64,000 nucleotides of DNA from DAOVRD01 sp964521715 (GTDB taxonomy: Bacteria; Planctomycetota; Brocadiia; SM23-32). The DNA is taken from NCBI GenBank assembly GCA_964521715.1, contig CAZFSS010000016.1, positions 1-64,000 of the forward strand. The letters are read 5' to 3'. Position 1 is the stretch's first letter. Each line of letters opens with the position of its first letter. Made by a program: the position numbers and the translations under genes. Positions 44,698 through 51,212 of the stretch are shown piece after piece. The notes beneath the pieces were generated by a model. The model was not told the DNA's origin and did not search any database. It saw nothing but the letters and a program-made list of their open reading frames with translations.

Positions 44698-45033
44698 ATG
44701 ACGAAGAAAGGCATAGAAAGTCTCCTGGCCGAAGGCGAGGAGATGGCAAGGCACGTGCGGATAGATCGGGACATGTGGCGTGCGTTGCGCGACCGCGCAG
44801 TCAAACAGGTCCGCGCGGGGACAGAAAAGTGCGCCCCGGGGGAAGCTCGTATACACCGGGGGCTCATTGCGCAAGCGACTCGGGACTTGCGCTGGTTTCG
44901 GCGGATCGGCCAGCTGCTGAGGGAGCAACTAGAACAGAAACAGGATCCGCCTTCGCGGAAGGTTCGGCGGGCAAGGCAGGAGCAGCCTGCTTCGCCAAGG
45001 CTACGCAGGCCAGGCGAGCAAGACCAGGAGTAG
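44698..45033 (+). CDS. Small basic helical protein of the element
   Basis: 111 residues. A strong GGAGGAAGGCG site precedes the ATG. The sequence is highly charged and helical (MWRALRDRAVKQVRAG, LRWFRRIGQLLREQLEQKQ) with a basic, Pro/Arg-rich tail. It is possibly nucleic-acid binding. It ends 6 bases before the next gene. Not recognised. Confidence 0.6.
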   Translation: MTKKGIESLLAEGEEMARHVRIDRDMWRALRDRAVKQVRAGTEKCAPGEARIHRGLIAQATRDLRWFRRIGQLLREQLEQKQDPPSRKVRRARQEQPASPRLRRPGEQDQE

Positions 45034-45039
45034 AACCAC

Positions 45040-46137
45040 GTGGGCGTGAGGGAGCGACTGCGGGGTCGGATTTGGAGACCGGCGTGTGCCGAGGCGGAGA
45101 GGATCGGGCAGGTGCGGCTCGCCCGGGAGCTGGCGCAGAAGGCGCGGCTCGCCCGGGAGCTGGCGCAGAAGGCGCGGCTCGCCCGGGAGCTGGCGGAGAA
45201 GGAGCGGCTCGCCCGGGAGCTGGCGGAGAAGGAACGGCTCGCCCTGGAGCAGGCGGAGAAGCCCCGGGTCGATCAGGAGCGGGTCAAACAGGCCGCCACC
45301 TGGGCCGAGAGGAAACGCGCAGAACAAGTTGCTGCATACGACGCCGTTTACGACGCCGCCCTGCTCCACAAGGGCGCGGAACAGGAACGCGGTATGAGTC
45401 TCGCGCGGGGGCTGGCCAGAATACATGTGGCCGTGACTGCGTGGAAGAGATATGACTACGCGGAACGGACGTTGAGGAGTTTCGCCGCGTGGAACGGCCC
45501 GACGAAGTTCCTGCTGTGGTACGCCCTGGACGGCGGGTATGACGAGCGTCTGCCGGCTCTGTTCAATAAGTATGGGTTCTCGTGCCTTGTGCGACACGAC
45601 GGGCCGAACGTCGGGATCGCGCGCATCACGGACGAGTTGGTGTGCGCGATAGGAGAACATGCCGAGCCTGACGACCTTCTTCTCCTGCTTCAGGATGATT
45701 GGGAGAGCGTCCGGCCGGTGCCGATGAACGTCGTCGGGGCAGCTTTCGCGTGCGAGGACATCGGGGCGTTGCGCCTGACCGGCCAGTTCCGAGAGCGCGG
45801 CAATCGGCGGCTGACAACTTCCAGGGGCGAACACTGGGAGGCGCGGGTCGTGTCCGCCGGTCCAGGATGCGAATCCTTGCCGGCCACCTCATACTGCGTG
45901 CGCAAGATTGCCGGCCTCCCGGTGGCCGAGACGGTACTGGTGGGACGGACAAACTGGGCACATCCCCCCGAGGTCACGCGTATGGGTCTTGCGCGATTTC
46001 TGCTCTCCCCTGCGGGCGCGGAACGGGAGTCCATCATAAGGGCCGAACGGCTCAGGTTCCTGACTGCATGGGTCACGGAGCCGGTCTTCTGGCACATCGG
46101 CGGTAGGACCACGAAACGGATGGGGGGCCGACAGTGA
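45040..46137 (+). CDS. Glycosyltransferase-like protein with N-terminal decapeptide repeats
   Basis: 365 residues from a GTG. The N-terminus holds five 10-residue units (RLARELAQKA twice, RLARELAEKE twice, RLALEQAEKP; DNA 45115-45264), probably one long helix. From ~residue 120 there is a GT-A-like fold: VTAWKRYDYAERTLRSFAAW (family-2-like opening), GPNVGIARITDELV and the metal-site-like LLLLLQDDWESV. The rest carries TNWAHPPEVTRMGLARF and ends EPVFWHIGGRTTKR. It overlaps the methyltransferase-like gene by 4 bases. Likely role: adding sugar to an unknown acceptor (surface glycan, protein or DNA). Confidence 0.7.
   Translation: MGVRERLRGRIWRPACAEAERIGQVRLARELAQKARLARELAQKARLARELAEKERLARELAEKERLALEQAEKPRVDQERVKQAATWAERKRAEQVAAYDAVYDAALLHKGAEQERGMSLARGLARIHVAVTAWKRYDYAERTLRSFAAWNGPTKFLLWYALDGGYDERLPALFNKYGFSCLVRHDGPNVGIARITDELVCAIGEHAEPDDLLLLLQDDWESVRPVPMNVVGAAFACEDIGALRLTGQFRERGNRRLTTSRGEHWEARVVSAGPGCESLPATSYCVRKIAGLPVAETVLVGRTNWAHPPEVTRMGLARFLLSPAGAERESIIRAERLRFLTAWVTEPVFWHIGGRTTKRMGGRQ
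45115..45264 (+). repeat. 30-bp tandem repeat, five in-frame units
   Basis: Units starting CGGCTCGCCCGGGAGCTGGC repeat every 30 bases; the first two are identical and the last is degenerate. Being a multiple of three, unit gain or loss would keep the reading frame. Confidence 0.9.
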
Positions 46138-46688
46138 ACACCGAAGCGGCGGCCGAACTGAGTGTGCTCACGGCATTGCCCGAACTACAGACCTACCGGC
46201 GCGTGCTGTACGTCGGGGCGAATGTCGACCGCTTTCAGCTCTACGGGTTGCTGGCCGGTAAGGCTCTCCATGTGCTGGAGGTCTTCAAGCCGTACGTCGA
46301 GGCCCTGCGGGCAAGCCCGGCGTTCCGCCTGGAAAGTGTGATCCAGGGCAATGTCCTGGAGGCGGACGCCGTGCCGGAGGTAGCGCGCCTGGCGCCTTTT
46401 GATCTGCTCGTGTGGTGGCATGGGCCGGAGCACGTCGACATGGACGCCGCCCGTGCGCTGCTTGGGCCGACCGGAGGGGTTCACCGGCTCTACACGAAGG
46501 CCATTCTGCTGGGCTGCCCTTGGGGGGTCTACAAGCAGGGCGCCGTGGACGCGAATGAGTGGCAGAAGCATCGCTGGCACCCGTTGCCTGACTTCTTTTT
46601 GAACCTCGGGTACAGCGTCTACACGGTCGGTGAACCGCACAGCAAGGAGGGGCACATTACGGCGTGGAGGGTAGTGCCGCCAAGTTGA
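46134..46688 (+). CDS. Class I SAM-dependent methyltransferase-like protein
   Basis: 184 residues from a GTG overlapping the previous stop. A Rossmann start RRVLYVGANVDRFQLYGLL (motif I), acidic loop HVLEVFKPYVEAL, IQGNVLEADAVPEVARLAPFDLLVWWHGPEH (motif IV region) and the segment LLGCPWGVYKQGAVDANEW...HRW...FLNLGYSVYTVG are typical of methyltransferases found beside glycosyltransferases. The glycine-rich loop is short (VGAN). It may methylate the product of the preceding glycosyltransferase-like enzyme; no substrate can be named. Confidence 0.7.
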   Translation: MNTEAAAELSVLTALPELQTYRRVLYVGANVDRFQLYGLLAGKALHVLEVFKPYVEALRASPAFRLESVIQGNVLEADAVPEVARLAPFDLLVWWHGPEHVDMDAARALLGPTGGVHRLYTKAILLGCPWGVYKQGAVDANEWQKHRWHPLPDFFLNLGYSVYTVGEPHSKEGHITAWRVVPPS

Positions 46689-46732
46689 CGAAGGGACCAC
46701 GGCCCAGGGCGTACTTGATGCGAGGAAATCAG

Positions 46733-46939
46733 ATGGGCGATACGAACGATGGCCTGACCCAGGCAGACATGGCCGCGATCCGGGCGGCAGAAGAACAGGC
46801 CGGCGAGAACGGCGCGCGGGCGACGCTGGCCCAGCGGATGTTGGAGGTCCTCCGTGCCTATCGCAGCCGAGTTGAAAATGGAGAGGCAAGCGGCGGGTCT
46901 ATCCGCACGGCCCCGGCAGGGTCGCTGCAAGGGCGGTGA
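46733..46939 (+). CDS. Small helical protein near the element's right end
   Basis: 68 residues, GAGG eight bases before the ATG. MGDTNDGLTQADMAAIRAAE followed by a second helix (ATLAQRMLEVLRAYRSRVE). Acidic then basic, no recognised domain. Confidence 0.5.
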   Translation: MGDTNDGLTQADMAAIRAAEEQAGENGARATLAQRMLEVLRAYRSRVENGEASGGSIRTAPAGSLQGR

Positions 46940-47163
46940 ACGATGATTTCAGAGCGCGTGCAGAACGACGCGGTGGCCTGGCCGGGGCGTCGCCTGGCGC
47001 CATGCGGTGCCCTCTGGCGCGCGGATGCAGGCGACGTGCATCACAGCCCTGCATTGGGGCTGAACGCGCGTTGCAGGGCACTACAGCGGGTCGTTCTACG
47101 GACACAGGCCAGGCAGGAGAGTCGAGAGAAAGAGGCGATGCAGGCCCCATGCAGGGGGCCTGA
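46936..47163 (+). CDS. Possible last small gene of the element
   Basis: A 75-codon frame from a GTG that overlaps the previous stop by three bases. Arg/Gly/Ala-rich, includes ARGCRRRASQPCIGAERAL. Translational coupling and the hairpin 14 bases after its stop support it; composition is otherwise unremarkable. An alternative frame from 46943 runs through the terminator and is less likely. Confidence 0.3.
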   Translation: MNDDFRARAERRGGLAGASPGAMRCPLARGCRRRASQPCIGAERALQGTTAGRSTDTGQAGESRERGDAGPMQGA

Positions 47164-47177
47164 AGGACGGGAACAGA

Positions 47178-47199
47178 CCCCTGCTATCCGTAGCAGGGG
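47178..47199 (+). terminator. Hairpin terminator of the element's rightward operon
   Basis: Perfect 9-bp stem CCCCTGCTA-TCCG-TAGCAGGGG followed shortly by CCCATTTT. It lies ~140 bases inside the right end, after the last gene. Confidence 0.7.
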
Positions 47200-47286
47200 C
47201 GCCCATTTTGGACGAAAGAGAGCGCCAAGCGCGGGCGCTGATTGTGTGTACGCTCTCTACAACACCTGCAGAAGCCCTCTGGGCCG

Positions 47287-47307
47287 TTATGGCCATATGG
47301 AGTGACG
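47287..47307 (+). repeat. Transposase-site-like repeat R2
   Basis: TGGCCATATGGAGTGACG (47290-47307), 22 bases inside the matching core of R1 and in the same orientation. It is nearly identical to the internal left site TGGCCATTTGGAGTGA at 38809. Confidence 0.75.
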
Positions 47308-47308
47308 A

Positions 47309-47336
47309 TTCTGGCCATATGGCGTGCACGTGACCA
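47309..47336 (-). repeat. Right terminal inverted repeat / transposase site R1
   Basis: Mirror of the left end: the CCATATGG core lies 15 bases from the terminal CA, as on the left. Followed by target duplication CTTGA (47337-47341). Confidence 0.85.
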
Positions 47337-47337
47337 C

Positions 47338-47366
47338 TTGACACGGACCCGGTCGTGGCGTATGAT
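47338..47366 (+). promoter_or_regulatory. Near-consensus sigma-70 promoter of the polysaccharide locus regulator
   Basis: TTGACA (47338-47343), 17-base spacer, TATGAT (47361-47366): the strongest promoter seen in the window. The -35 hexamer is partly made of the right copy of the element's target duplication (CTTGA), so the insertion split this promoter while regenerating its -35 box. Confidence 0.85.
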
Positions 47367-47388
47367 AACGTTACTTTCTGTAACGTTA
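47366..47388 (+). promoter_or_regulatory. Operator-like inverted repeat
   Basis: TAACGTTAC-TTTCT-GTAACGTTA: perfect 9-bp arms starting at the last base of the -10 box and covering the transcription start. It is well placed to block the promoter; the downstream winged-helix regulator is the obvious candidate to bind it. Confidence 0.75.
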
Positions 47389-47410
47389 CCAGATACCACG
47401 CCCGCCATCC

Positions 47411-48013
47411 ATGGATGATCGCCGCTACTACGAGCTGAAGATACTCGAACACGTCGAGGACCGGCCCGAACTGCCCCGCCGCGTGGCCGCCTCCAAGCTC
47501 GGCGTCAGCGTCAAGCTGGCCCATAAGCTGCTGTCCGGCCTGGTCGAGCGCGGATGGCTGCACGTCAGGAAGGAGAACTCACGCCGCTGGTGCTACTTCC
47601 TCACGCCGGAGGGCGTGGCCGAGAAGGCGCGGCTGACGCGCGAGTTCATCGAGTTCAGCTTCGAGTTCTACCGGGAGGCCCGCCGCCGCTCGGCCCGCGT
47701 CTGCCGCGACCTGTCGGAGGCCGGCGTCAGGCGGGTCGCCTTCCTGGGTCTCGGGGAGCTGGCGGAGATCGCCTACCTCGGCGTCCGGGAGTGGGACCTG
47801 GATCTGGTCGAGGTGTTCGACCGGCAGAAGGTGGGCAGGATGTTCTTCGGCTGCCGCGTGCAGCCGGTCGAGCTGGCTGCGAACGCGCAGGCGGAGCGCA
47901 TCATCGTGACCTCGTTCGATCCGAAGAAGCCCATGTTTCCCGGTTTCCTGCCGGATCAGGTGAAGGCCGATCCCTGGATGGTGTGGATCTTCGGGGAGGA
48001 GCGGGAGCGGTGA
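47411..48013 (+). CDS. Winged-helix regulator of the polysaccharide locus (EPS-associated MarR-like type)
   Basis: 200 residues. The N-terminal winged helix (RYYELKILEHVEDRPELPRRVAASKLGVSVKLAHKLLSGLVERGWL) is followed by a Rossmann-like domain (VRRVAFLGLGELAEIAYLGVREWDLDLVEVFD...). This layout occurs in regulators found next to exopolysaccharide or LPS clusters. Its own promoter carries a palindrome over the start site, suggesting autorepression. The C-terminal domain could sense a sugar nucleotide or redox cofactor, which is inference. Confidence 0.8.
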   Translation: MDDRRYYELKILEHVEDRPELPRRVAASKLGVSVKLAHKLLSGLVERGWLHVRKENSRRWCYFLTPEGVAEKARLTREFIEFSFEFYREARRRSARVCRDLSEAGVRRVAFLGLGELAEIAYLGVREWDLDLVEVFDRQKVGRMFFGCRVQPVELAANAQAERIIVTSFDPKKPMFPGFLPDQVKADPWMVWIFGEERER

Positions 48014-48370
48014 CGGCAGTGGGCAGTGGCCAGTGGCCAGTGGCCAGAAACGACCACGCACGGAAACCCGAAGGCCCTGAACGCAGCCGAGCCTACTTCG
48101 CCGAAGCAGGTTCGGCTGCGAAGGCTGAAAGGGGAGCAACGAACAACGGGCAACGAACGGCTAGTGGGCTGTTCAACAAGCAACCTTGCGTTCTGCAGCC
48201 GGTGTCATGTGCGGACTGATACGTAGGGGCACGGCGCGCCGTGCCCCTACAGGGTCGCGGCCGCTATCGAGCGGTGGCTGCGAAAATGCAAGACGACTTC
48301 CTTGACAGCCCACTAGCACCTGAGCAAGAGCAGGAGCAGGGGCAGGAGTAAGAGCAAGGGTACAAAGGCC
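48014..48370. other. Intergenic region rich in simple and palindromic repeats
   Basis: 357 bases before the ABC permease. Contains CAGTGGC heptamer repeats (~48021-48048), a degenerate GCAACGA heptamer run (~48137-48160), a 28-base perfect palindrome (48223-48250) and a purine-rich GAGCAAG/GAGCAGG run (~48318-48355). No gene or clear promoter. Confidence 0.6.
48223..48250. repeat. 28-base perfect palindrome
   Basis: GTAGGGGCACGGCG is followed directly by its reverse complement. It could terminate transcription on either strand or be a dispersed repeat of the genome; there is no U-run. Confidence 0.7.
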
Positions 48371-49246
48371 ATGGCGCATCCGGACATCACGAGGGCGCTG
48401 CCGGAATCGCATCGCGTGGTCATCGAGCCGCGCCGGGGCTGGCTGCCTGTGAACTGGCGGGAGCTGTGGGAGCGCCGCGAGCTGCTCTACTTCCTGGCGT
48501 GGCGCGACATCAAGGTGCGCTACAAGCAGACGGTGCTGGGGGCGCTCTGGGCGATCCTTCAGCCGTTCCTGACCATGGTCATTCTGAGCATTGTGTTCCA
48601 GAGCCTGTTGGGTCTTGACCGGCGGCTGATGGGGTCTGACGGTCACGATTACCCCTATCCCGTTTTCCTGTTTGCGGGCCTGTTGCCGTGGCAGTTCTTC
48701 GCGGACGTGCTCAAGCGCTCCAGCGACAGCGTGGTCAACAGCGCGCCGCTCACGGAGAAGGTCTACTTCCCTCGGCTTGTCATCCCCATGGCCTCGGCGG
48801 GCGCGTCGCTGGTGGACTTCGCGCTCAGCTACCTGATCCTCGTCGGGCTGATGGTTTATTACGGCGTGGCGCCGGGCGTGGGCATCCTGGCCGTGATCCC
48901 GCTGGCGCTGGCCACGACGCTGGCGGCCGTGGGCGTGGGCGCCTTTGTGAGCGCGCTGAACGTGGCCTACAGGGACTTCCGTTACGTTGTGCCTTTCATG
49001 CTTCAGGTGTGGTTCTACGTGACGCCGCTGATCTGGGCGCTGAGGAAACTGCCGCCCGCGTGGCGGCCGCTTGCGGCGTTGAACCCGATGTGCGGGATCG
49101 TGGAGGCCTACCGGTGGGCGATCCTGCCTGGCTGGGGCCTGGACGCCGCCCCGCTGGCGATGTCGCTGGCCGTCTCGCTATGGCTGTTTCTGGTTGGGCT
49201 GCGTTTCTTCCGCCGGATGGAAAGGCAGTTTGCGGACATACTTTGA
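48371..49246 (+). CDS. wzm: ABC-2 type polysaccharide export permease (Wzm/TagG-like)
   Basis: 291 residues, six hydrophobic segments. Opens with RRELLYFLAWRDIKVRYKQTVLGALWAILQP, the hallmark of O-antigen and teichoic-acid ABC-2 permeases. Later come FLFAGLLPWQFFADVLKRSSDSVVNSAPL, VYFPRLVIPMASAGASLVDF and FYVTPLIWALRKLPP. It exports a lipid-linked polysaccharide across the inner membrane with the ATPase at 49841. A four-helix-bundle gene lies between the two, an arrangement probably created by insertion. Confidence 0.93.
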   Translation: MAHPDITRALPESHRVVIEPRRGWLPVNWRELWERRELLYFLAWRDIKVRYKQTVLGALWAILQPFLTMVILSIVFQSLLGLDRRLMGSDGHDYPYPVFLFAGLLPWQFFADVLKRSSDSVVNSAPLTEKVYFPRLVIPMASAGASLVDFALSYLILVGLMVYYGVAPGVGILAVIPLALATTLAAVGVGAFVSALNVAYRDFRYVVPFMLQVWFYVTPLIWALRKLPPAWRPLAALNPMCGIVEAYRWAILPGWGLDAAPLAMSLAVSLWLFLVGLRFFRRMERQFADIL

Positions 49247-49257
49247 CGACCCGTTTC

Positions 49258-49840
49258 TCGTTGTTCGTTGCTCGTTCTGTGTTGCTCGTGAACGGTGACT
49301 GCTGTGGCCGCGGACGTAAGACACTTCACCGATCTGCGCGTGTGGCGCATGGCCCATCAGCTGTTTCTGATGCTCTTGGAGGACGCCGGTAGCTCGACTG
49401 ACAGACTGCACGTACGTCTGGTCTGGGATCAGCTACTGAGGAGCACGGCCTCGATCTGTGCCAACATCGCCGAGGGGTTCAACAGAAGCCAGCGCAGGTT
49501 CGTCAACTCCCTGGACATTGCCCTCGGCGAGGCAAACGAAGCGGAGAACTGGCTCTACAAGGCCAGAGATGCGGGCCTGATGCCCAGAGACACGGCAAGA
49601 GAGCGGCTCAGGATGGTGATCGATTTAGAGAAGATGCTTGGCTCGCTCAAGGCAAAGCTGGCGCACAGGGATGACAGAGCCCGGGAGTCGCCGGCGGAAT
49701 ACGAGGTGTGGGAGCCCCAGGACGCCTTTGATCATGGCGGTGGCGAGGACCCTCCCTCGGGCTGAAGCCCGTTGCCGCCGAGCTGCACACCACGAGTCAT
49801 GAGCGACAGGCAACGAGTCACGAGCAACGAGCAACGACAA
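49258..49840. repeat. Heptamer-repeat arms flanking the four-helix-bundle gene
   Basis: Before the gene: TTGTTCGTTGCTCGTTCTGT (49261-49280). After it: ACGAGTCACGAGCAACGAGC (49813-49832), the same AACGAGC-type heptamer on the opposite strand. The gene thus sits inside a pair of inverted low-complexity repeats. A further copy lies at ~48137. Confidence 0.6.
49295..49765 (+). CDS. Four-helix-bundle protein (23S rRNA intervening-sequence / Avd-like family)
   Basis: 156 residues from a GTG. Characteristic segments: FTDLRVWRMAHQLFLML, LLRSTASICANIAEGFNRSQRRFVNSLDIALGEANEAENWLYKARDAG and LRMVIDLEKMLGSLKAKL. Proteins of this family are encoded in 23S rRNA intervening sequences and in many other loci; the related Avd serves diversity-generating retroelements. 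There is no reverse transcriptase nearby. Inverted heptamer repeats flank the gene, and it separates the two halves of an ABC exporter, suggesting it arrived as a small unit. Confidence 0.85.
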   Translation: MTAVAADVRHFTDLRVWRMAHQLFLMLLEDAGSSTDRLHVRLVWDQLLRSTASICANIAEGFNRSQRRFVNSLDIALGEANEAENWLYKARDAGLMPRDTARERLRMVIDLEKMLGSLKAKLAHRDDRARESPAEYEVWEPQDAFDHGGGEDPPSG

Positions 49841-51202
49841 GTGAACACGTCCGCCCCCGCCATTACGGTCGCGTCGCTTTCGAAGCGCTATCACATCGGC
49901 GCCCGTCTGCGCGAGCGGAACCTGCGCGAGGCCCTGACCGACGCCGTGCTGGCGCCCTTTCGCCGCCTCAGAAGCTTCGGCCGCTCGTCACACCGCGAGC
50001 AAGACGCCATCTGGGCGCTCAGGGACGTCTCGTTCGAAGTGCAGCAGGGGGAGGTGCTCGGCATCATCGGGCGCAACGGCGCGGGCAAGACGACGCTGCT
50101 CAAGGTGCTCTCGCGCATCACCGACCCCACCGAGGGACGGGCCGAGCTGAACGGGCGCGTGGCCAGCCTCCTGGAGGTCGGCACAGGGTTCCACTTGGAG
50201 CTGACCGGCCGCGAGAACATCTATCTCAGCGGCGCCGTCCTGGGCATGAGGAAGGCCGAGATAGACGCCCGCTTCGACGAGATCGTGGACTTCTCGGGGA
50301 TCGAGAAGTTCCTTGACACGCCGGTGAAGCGCTACTCCAGCGGCATGCGCGTGCGGCTGGGTTTTGCCGTCTCCGCCCACCTGGAGCCCGAGATACTGCT
50401 GGTGGATGAGATACTGGCCGTGGGGGACGCCGCGTTTCAGAAGAAGAGTCTGGGCAAGATGGGGGACCTGAGGCGCACGGGACGGACGGTCCTGTTCGTG
50501 AGTCATAACATGGCGTCCGTCAGGCACCTGTGCACGTCTTGCATGGCGCTGGAGGAGGGCCGCGTCATCGCCTCCGGCGACGTGGCCGAGACCATCGAGC
50601 GCTATCTGGAGGCGGTTCAGGAGGGCATGGAGACGCCGGGCGCTGCAGGCTTTAGCTTCGACGTCTTGCCGCCGCAGCCGTTGCCGGACGCTTACATAAC
50701 GCGCGTGGAGCTGCTGGACGAGCAGGGCGCCCCGGCGACGCGGCTGGAGACGGGCGGCTACTTCCGCGCGCGCGTGCACTTCCGGTGCCTGGAGGCGGGC
50801 CCGTTCTCGCTCCTTCTTCGGGTCCTCACCCCAGACGGCGTGCGGTTGATCGCTTACCCGATGGAGGCCGTTGACGGATGTCACGTGCGGTGTGGGCCGG
50901 GCGACCATCATTGCGATCTCATCATCCCGCAGTTTCCGGTGGCTGCAGGCACGTATGTGCTATCGGCCGGCGTGAGCAGGCCGCGCGGTTCGCTCCTGCA
51001 TCTCGTCGACAGCGTCGGCGACGTCGAGGTGGCGGAGCGGGACATCTGCGGGTCGGGCCGACCGGTGCGGTCGAGCAGGTGCCTGTTGGCGCTTCCGCAC
51101 TCCTGGGCGGCGCCCGCGGACGACGCGGGGGTCGAAGAGGTGAGATCGGTCGGGCAGGCCGGGCCCGGCGAAGGCTTCAGCCGCGGCGATGACGAGACCT
51201 GA
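49841..51202 (+). CDS. wzt: Polysaccharide ABC exporter ATPase with C-terminal glycan-recognition domain (Wzt-like)
   Basis: 453 residues. The ATPase domain (~1-245) has Walker A GRNGAGKTTLL, signature YSSGMRVRLGFA and Walker B ILLVDEILAVGD, preceded by the AIWALRDVSFEV entry typical of Wzt/TagH. Residues ~265-400 form a Wzt-type carbohydrate-binding beta-sandwich (AYITRVELLDEQGAPATRLETGG...). The domain recognises the finished glycan before export through the permease at 48371. I place the start at the GTG at 49841, since longer frames run into heptamer repeats. The last ~55 residues are variable. Confidence 0.92.
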   Translation: MNTSAPAITVASLSKRYHIGARLRERNLREALTDAVLAPFRRLRSFGRSSHREQDAIWALRDVSFEVQQGEVLGIIGRNGAGKTTLLKVLSRITDPTEGRAELNGRVASLLEVGTGFHLELTGRENIYLSGAVLGMRKAEIDARFDEIVDFSGIEKFLDTPVKRYSSGMRVRLGFAVSAHLEPEILLVDEILAVGDAAFQKKSLGKMGDLRRTGRTVLFVSHNMASVRHLCTSCMALEEGRVIASGDVAETIERYLEAVQEGMETPGAAGFSFDVLPPQPLPDAYITRVELLDEQGAPATRLETGGYFRARVHFRCLEAGPFSLLLRVLTPDGVRLIAYPMEAVDGCHVRCGPGDHHCDLIIPQFPVAAGTYVLSAGVSRPRGSLLHLVDSVGDVEVAERDICGSGRPVRSSRCLLALPHSWAAPADDAGVEEVRSVGQAGPGEGFSRGDDET

Positions 51203-51212
51203 GGAGATGACG

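Larger units (their letters stand above)
38565..47336 (+). mobile_element. Mu-like transposable element, 8772 bp, complete ends
   Basis: The left end 5'-TGGGGGGCGTCAGACCATAT and the right end read inward 5'-TGGTCACGTGCACGCCATAT form imperfect inverted repeats. Both start TGG and carry the identical core CCATATGGCCA at offset 15-25. A 5-bp duplication CTTGA flanks them. Contents: a leftward repressor-like gene, a rightward DDE transposase, about nine small rightward genes including glycosyltransferase-like and methyltransferase-like ones, and a hairpin terminator near the right end. There is no MuB ATPase, capsid, tail or lysis gene. The intact ends and duplication suggest a fairly recent insertion. 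Confidence 0.88.

Noticed and set aside
46943..47305. 120-codon frame at the right end of the element
   Set aside because: It runs through the hairpin terminator and into the transposase sites and has no similarity to proteins.
38565..47336. Intact Mu-like prophage
   Set aside because: No MuB, capsid, portal, tail, lysis or Mor/C-like genes between the mapped ends; 8.8 kb is too short.
49295..49765. Diversity-generating retroelement (Avd-like protein present)
   Set aside because: No reverse transcriptase, template repeat or variable repeat nearby; the four-helix-bundle family is much wider.
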